Source of the DNA: Candidatus Rokuibacteriota bacterium
Lineage (GTDB): Bacteria > JAUVQV01
Direction of reading: 5' to 3'
Length of the DNA: 10,424 nucleotides
Assembly (NCBI GenBank): GCA_030609125.1
Contig: JAUWCW010000044.1
Coordinates: forward strand, 1-10,424
Below are positions 7,980 to 10,424 of the stretch, in pieces. The notes beneath the pieces are model-generated. The model ran no database searches, was not told where the DNA came from, and saw nothing but the letters and a program-made list of their open reading frames with translations. The first letter of the stretch is position 1. Each line of letters begins with the position of its first letter. The translations under genes were made by a program, and so were the position numbers.

Positions 7980-8609
7980 TTGGCCAGATATAGAGGATCC
8001 GTTTGCCGTCTTTGCCGCCGGGAAGGCGGAAAGCTGTTTCTCAAGGGAGAGCGGTGCTACGGCAGCAAGTGCGCCATCGAACGCAGGCAGTATGCTCCGG
8101 GCCAGCACGGCCAGCGGATGCAGCGCAAGGTTTCGGATTACGGCGTGCGGCTGCGGGAAAAGCAGAAAGTGCGGCGCATTTACGGACTGATGGAAGTTCA
8201 GTTCAAGAACACGTTTCACAAGGCGGCTAAAAAGAAGGGGGTAACGGGGGAGATCTTCCTGCAGTACCTCGAACAGCGCCTGGACAACGTGGTCTATCGT
8301 TTCGGCTTCGCCAGTTCGCGCCCGGAGGCGCGGCAGCTGGTGCGGCACGGCCACATCGTGGTGAACGGCCGCAGGGTCAACATCCCTTCCTTCCGCGTGC
8401 GCCAGGACGACCAGGTGCAGATAAAGGAGAAGAGCCCGAGAAGGGACGTTATCAAGGAGAAAGTCGCCGTGGCCGAGACCCGGGGGCTCCCGCCGTGGCT
8501 TCAGCTCAACAAGGAAGAGCTCAGCGGCCGGATCGTAGGGGAGCCCGCCAGGGATGACATCAAGATGGAGATAAAAGAGCAGTACATTGTCGAGCTATAT
8601 TCGAAATAA
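7980..8609 (+). CDS. rpsD: 30S ribosomal protein S4, zinc type, TTG start
   Basis: S4 is a primary 16S rRNA-binding protein that starts assembly of the small-subunit body, and in enterobacteria it feeds back on the alpha operon. The 209-residue product has an N-terminal domain with C9, C12, C26 and C31, the zinc-site pattern of the cysteine-containing S4 class. The S4 RNA-binding domain follows at about 101-138 (LDNVVYRFGFASSRPEARQL, then RHGHIVVNGRRVNIPS). Translation starts at TTG, with AAAGGAGG at 7967-7974 5 bases upstream; homology MARYRG begins there. Its place inside the alpha operon between rpsK and rpoA is as in Proteobacteria and unlike Bacillus, where it lies elsewhere. Confidence 0.98.
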   Translation: MARYRGSVCRLCRREGGKLFLKGERCYGSKCAIERRQYAPGQHGQRMQRKVSDYGVRLREKQKVRRIYGLMEVQFKNTFHKAAKKKGVTGEIFLQYLEQRLDNVVYRFGFASSRPEARQLVRHGHIVVNGRRVNIPSFRVRQDDQVQIKEKSPRRDVIKEKVAVAETRGLPPWLQLNKEELSGRIVGEPARDDIKMEIKEQYIVELYSK

Positions 8610-8634
8610 GGTATAGAAACCGGCGAGGAAAGCT

Positions 8635-9627
8635 ATGGAAAATACAGGGAATATGTTCACCAGGCCCAAGAGGCTGGAAGTCGATCCGGAGGCGCTGACA
8701 GAGTCTTACGGCAAGTTTGCGGCGGAGCCTTTTGAGAGGGGATTCGGGACCACGATCGGCAACTCGCTGAGAAGGGTTCTGCTCTCGTTCATCGAGGGGG
8801 CGGCGGTCACCAGTATCCGTATCGAAGGCGTCGATCACGAGTTCTCGACCCTGAACGGCATGAAAGAGGACGTTGTCGAATTGATCCTCAACATCAAGGA
8901 GCTTCACCTCAAGCTGGTCGGTGACGAGGAGAGGACGATCCGCATCGAAAAGAGCGGGCCGGGAGAGGTGAAGGCCGGGGACATTCTCACTGACCCCCAC
9001 GTGAAGGTTCTCAATCCCAAGCTGCACCTTGCCTCGCTGAACACGGACGGCAGGCTGGTCATGGAGATGACGGTCCGGGCGGGAAGGGGATACTCCGCGG
9101 CGGAGAAAAAGAGCGAGGATCAGCCCATCGGGGTGATACCCGTGGACGCCATCTTCTCCCCGGTCCAGAGGGTGAACTACCAAGTGGAAAACGCCCGGGT
9201 CGGACAGGCGACGGACTTCGACCGGCTCGTTCTCGAGGTCTGGACCGACGGCAGCATCGCCCCCCAGGATGCGGTGAAGCGCGCCGGCAGGATCCTCAAT
9301 GATCACCTCTCGGTGTTCATCGGTGAAGAGGAGAGCGAGGAGGGCGAGGAGAGCGAGGATACGGGCAGCCGCAAAGACATATTGCAGAACCTGGACCGCA
9401 GCGTCAGCGAACTGGAGCTCTCGGTACGGGCGGCCAACTGCCTCAAGAACGTCGACCTCTCCACGATCCGCGACCTGGTGCAGAAGACGGAAGCGGAAAT
9501 GCTCAAGACGAAGAATTTCGGCCGCAAGTCCCTCAATGAAATTAAGGAAGTGCTTGGCGAGATGGGGCTCCAGCTCGGCATGAAGCTCGAAGAACTCGAG
9601 GTTGCCGGGGAAGAGACCGAAGAATAA
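8635..9627 (+). CDS. rpoA: DNA-directed RNA polymerase subunit alpha
   Basis: The alpha dimer is the scaffold for beta and beta' in RNA polymerase, and its C-terminal domain contacts UP elements and activators. The 330-residue product has the N-terminal assembly domain (about 1-230; [19 protein letters not shown] at 34-52), an acidic linker (231-242, nearly all Glu and Ser with Gly) and the C-terminal DNA-binding domain (about 250-318). DNA-contact residues R265, N268, C269, G296, K298 and S299 fall at the same numbers as in E. coli. GAGGAA at 8625-8630 is 4 bases before the ATG at 8635; an alternative ATG at 8653 would drop six residues. Position between rpsD and rplQ is the standard one. 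Confidence 0.98.
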   Translation: MENTGNMFTRPKRLEVDPEALTESYGKFAAEPFERGFGTTIGNSLRRVLLSFIEGAAVTSIRIEGVDHEFSTLNGMKEDVVELILNIKELHLKLVGDEERTIRIEKSGPGEVKAGDILTDPHVKVLNPKLHLASLNTDGRLVMEMTVRAGRGYSAAEKKSEDQPIGVIPVDAIFSPVQRVNYQVENARVGQATDFDRLVLEVWTDGSIAPQDAVKRAGRILNDHLSVFIGEEESEEGEESEDTGSRKDILQNLDRSVSELELSVRAANCLKNVDLSTIRDLVQKTEAEMLKTKNFGRKSLNEIKEVLGEMGLQLGMKLEELEVAGEETEE

Positions 9628-9636
9628 CCCGGATGC

Positions 9637-9649
9637 GACGGGCCCCGTC
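9637..9649 (+). other. Short inverted repeat between rpoA and rplQ
   Basis: GACGG and CCGTC flank a three-base GCC, a 5-bp GC-rich stem in the 54-base gap between rpoA and rplQ. No T-run follows, so it does not look like a terminator. It could act as an mRNA stability or processing element, or be chance in GC-rich DNA. Confidence 0.25.
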
Positions 9650-9681
9650 CCACGGACGGAGCTCCTGAAATAGGAGAACGT

Positions 9682-10107
9682 ATGCGACACCGAAAAGAGA
9701 AGAGGCAGCTGGGCAGGACGACGAGCCACCGCAAGGCCCTGCTGCGGAACCTCGTCACGTCCCTTCTCGAGAAGGAGAGGATAGAGACGACGCTGGCGAA
9801 AGCGAAGGAGCTTCGCCGCATCGCGGACAGGATGATCACCCTCGGCAAGAAGGGCGACCTGGCGGCCAGGCGCCGGGCTCTCAGGACGGTGCGGAGCAAC
9901 GAGGTTGTGCAGAAGCTCTTTTCGGATCTCGCCCTGCGCTACGAAGGCCGCCCCGGCGGCTACACGCGGATCTACCAGCTCGGGCCCCGTTCCGGTGACT
10001 GCGCGAGCATGGCTCTCATCGAGCTCGTCGACCGCCCCGACAAGCCCTCCGGCAAGAAGGCGAAAGAGGGCTCGGAGAAGAAGAAAGGATCCTCCGCCAA
10101 GAAGTAG
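9682..10107 (+). CDS. rplQ: 50S ribosomal protein L17
   Basis: L17 binds 23S rRNA near the peptide exit tunnel. The 141-residue product opens [21 protein letters not shown] and has the L17 signature [17 protein letters not shown] at 29-45, [13 protein letters not shown] at 52-64, and the domain end [16 protein letters not shown] at 103-118. After residue 118 there is a lysine- and serine-rich tail of about 23 residues beyond the core of roughly 117; such low-complexity tails are common in L17 homologues. AGGAGA at 9672-9677 is 4 bases before the ATG. This is the usual last gene of the alpha operon, and nothing coding in the same direction is recognised after it. Confidence 0.97.
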   Translation: MRHRKEKRQLGRTTSHRKALLRNLVTSLLEKERIETTLAKAKELRRIADRMITLGKKGDLAARRRALRTVRSNEVVQKLFSDLALRYEGRPGGYTRIYQLGPRSGDCASMALIELVDRPDKPSGKKAKEGSEKKKGSSAKK

Positions 10108-10111
10108 CCCC

Positions 10112-10142
10112 CCCCTACGGGGAGCTTCACCCGGGATCCGGG
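10112..10142 (+). terminator. Two small GC hairpins after rplQ, possible transcript end
   Basis: Right after the rplQ stop, CCCC-TAC-GGGG (10112-10122) and CCCGG-GAT-CCGGG (10130-10142) can each form a short GC stem with a three-base loop. No T-run follows either of them, so neither is a typical intrinsic terminator. They are listed because this is where the long operon would be expected to end; Rho-dependent ending or simple 3' end protection is equally possible. Confidence 0.25.
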
Positions 10143-10168
10143 CGCTGCCTCCCCGGTCGCGGCCTGTC

Positions 10169-10198
10169 TTGACAACCCCCGCCGTTTCCGTTAACAAT
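10169..10198 (+). promoter_or_regulatory. Candidate sigma-70-type promoter downstream of rplQ
   Basis: TTGACA at 10169-10174 is a perfect consensus -35 box. The -10 box is weaker: AACAAT at 10193-10198 (4 of 6 matches, 18-base spacer) or TAACAA at 10192-10197 (3 of 6, 17-base spacer). It reads rightwards, away from the operon, into sequence where no gene is recognised before the window ends. It may drive a gene or RNA beyond the window that is now separated from it by the AT-richer repeat-like segment. No tRNA or ncRNA was recognised after it. Confidence 0.4.
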
Positions 10199-10249
10199 CC
10201 ATCAGGGAGCACCTGCGCAACTCTGTCCGGGTTCCGCCCCGCCGTTTCC
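10177..10249 (+). repeat. 13-base direct repeat, two copies 60 bases apart
   Basis: CCCCGCCGTTTCC occurs at 10177-10189 and exactly again at 10237-10249, a period of 60 bases. The first copy lies in the spacer of the candidate promoter and the second about 40-50 bases after its expected start site. This could be a pair of operator sites for a regulator or a trace of local duplication. The bases between the copies show no clear repetition, which argues against simple tandem duplication. Confidence 0.5.
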
Positions 10250-10273
10250 AGGGGGATGCTAAGGGCTCGCGCA

Positions 10274-10424
10274 AGAATAACTTCACAGAATTGGCGCTCA
10301 GATTCAGGTCGTATTTGGTCGATCTGATTGAGCGAAACCGCAGGAATAGCAGGGCTATTTTGAGGATTTCGTGAATGAGGATCGATCGAAGACGGCCTGA
10401 AGATGAGATGCGAAAATGGGAAGT
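10274..10424. mobile_element. Possible MITE-like or dispersed repeat, cut by window end
   Basis: From about 10271 the composition changes from about 69% GC (10108-10270) to about 45%, unlike the rest of the window. The segment is dense in inverted repeats: CGCTCA 10295-10300 with TGAGCG 10329-10334, TTCAGG 10303-10308 with CCTGAA 10396-10401, AATAGC 10345-10350 with GCTATT 10354-10359, and the palindrome GATCGATC at 10380-10387. ACTTC at 10280-10284 near the left edge is complementary to GAAGT at 10420-10424, the last bases visible, which fits terminal inverted repeats only partly inside the window. No transposase is encoded. The left boundary is approximate. It could instead be an untranslated region or the edge of an unrecognised gene. 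Confidence 0.4.

Noticed and set aside
1-10107. Hidden novel system inside the ribosomal operon.
   Set aside because: Every gene-sized frame is accounted for by a well-known core family, and gaps between genes are too short for additional genes.
8560-10212. Long minus-strand open frame of 550 codons across rpoA and rplQ.
   Set aside because: Antisense shadow of two certain genes, with no family resemblance.
10197-10270. tRNA-like stretch after the candidate promoter (GGGTTCC around 10229).
   Set aside because: No cloverleaf, anticodon arm or T-loop consensus could be drawn.
10256-10327. Small plus-strand ORF of 23 codons after the candidate promoter.
   Set aside because: AGGGGG touches the ATG without spacing, the peptide has no recognisable features, and it crosses the composition boundary.

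Overview
The window holds a nearly complete spc operon joined directly to an alpha operon, all on the plus strand. There are nineteen tightly packed genes: rplN, rplX, rplE, rpsN (zinc type), rpsH, rplF, rplR, rpsE, rplO, secY, adk, map, infA, rpmJ, rpsM, rpsK, rpsD, rpoA and rplQ. Gaps between genes are mostly 10-55 bases, and no convincing terminator or promoter lies between them, so they are probably co-transcribed from a promoter upstream of the window.

The DNA is GC-rich and the genome is bacterial. The order secY-adk-map-infA-rpmJ-rpsM-rpsK-rpsD-rpoA-rplQ, the zinc-type S14, the zinc-type adenylate kinase lid and the protein sequences together suggest a deltaproteobacterial (Desulfobacterota-like) organism. 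This assignment rests on recognition only, with no database search.

Layout: 1-3962 encodes ribosomal proteins of both subunits. The usual rpmD (L30) between rpsE and rplO is missing. 3978-6718 encodes the translocon channel SecY, adenylate kinase and methionine aminopeptidase. 6730-8609 encodes IF-1, L36, S13, S11 and S4. 8635-10107 encodes the RNA polymerase alpha subunit and L17. Together the genes supply ribosome parts, translation initiation, N-terminal methionine removal, membrane insertion of nascent proteins, nucleotide balance and transcription.

10108-10424 (317 bases) has no recognisable gene. Its first half is GC-rich (about 69%). It holds two short GC hairpins just after rplQ, a possible sigma-70-type promoter (TTGACA at 10169) and a 13-base direct repeat. 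From about 10271 the GC content falls to about 45%, and the sequence is rich in inverted repeats, with ACTTC near its left edge and GAAGT at the window end. This looks like a small insertion or dispersed repeat (MITE-like) cut by the window edge, and it is the least explained part of the window. No new multi-gene system is visible. The other points of interest are a 12-base palindrome between the ribosome binding site and start codon of adk, the missing rpmD, and the unusual number of TTG/GTG starts in ribosomal protein genes.
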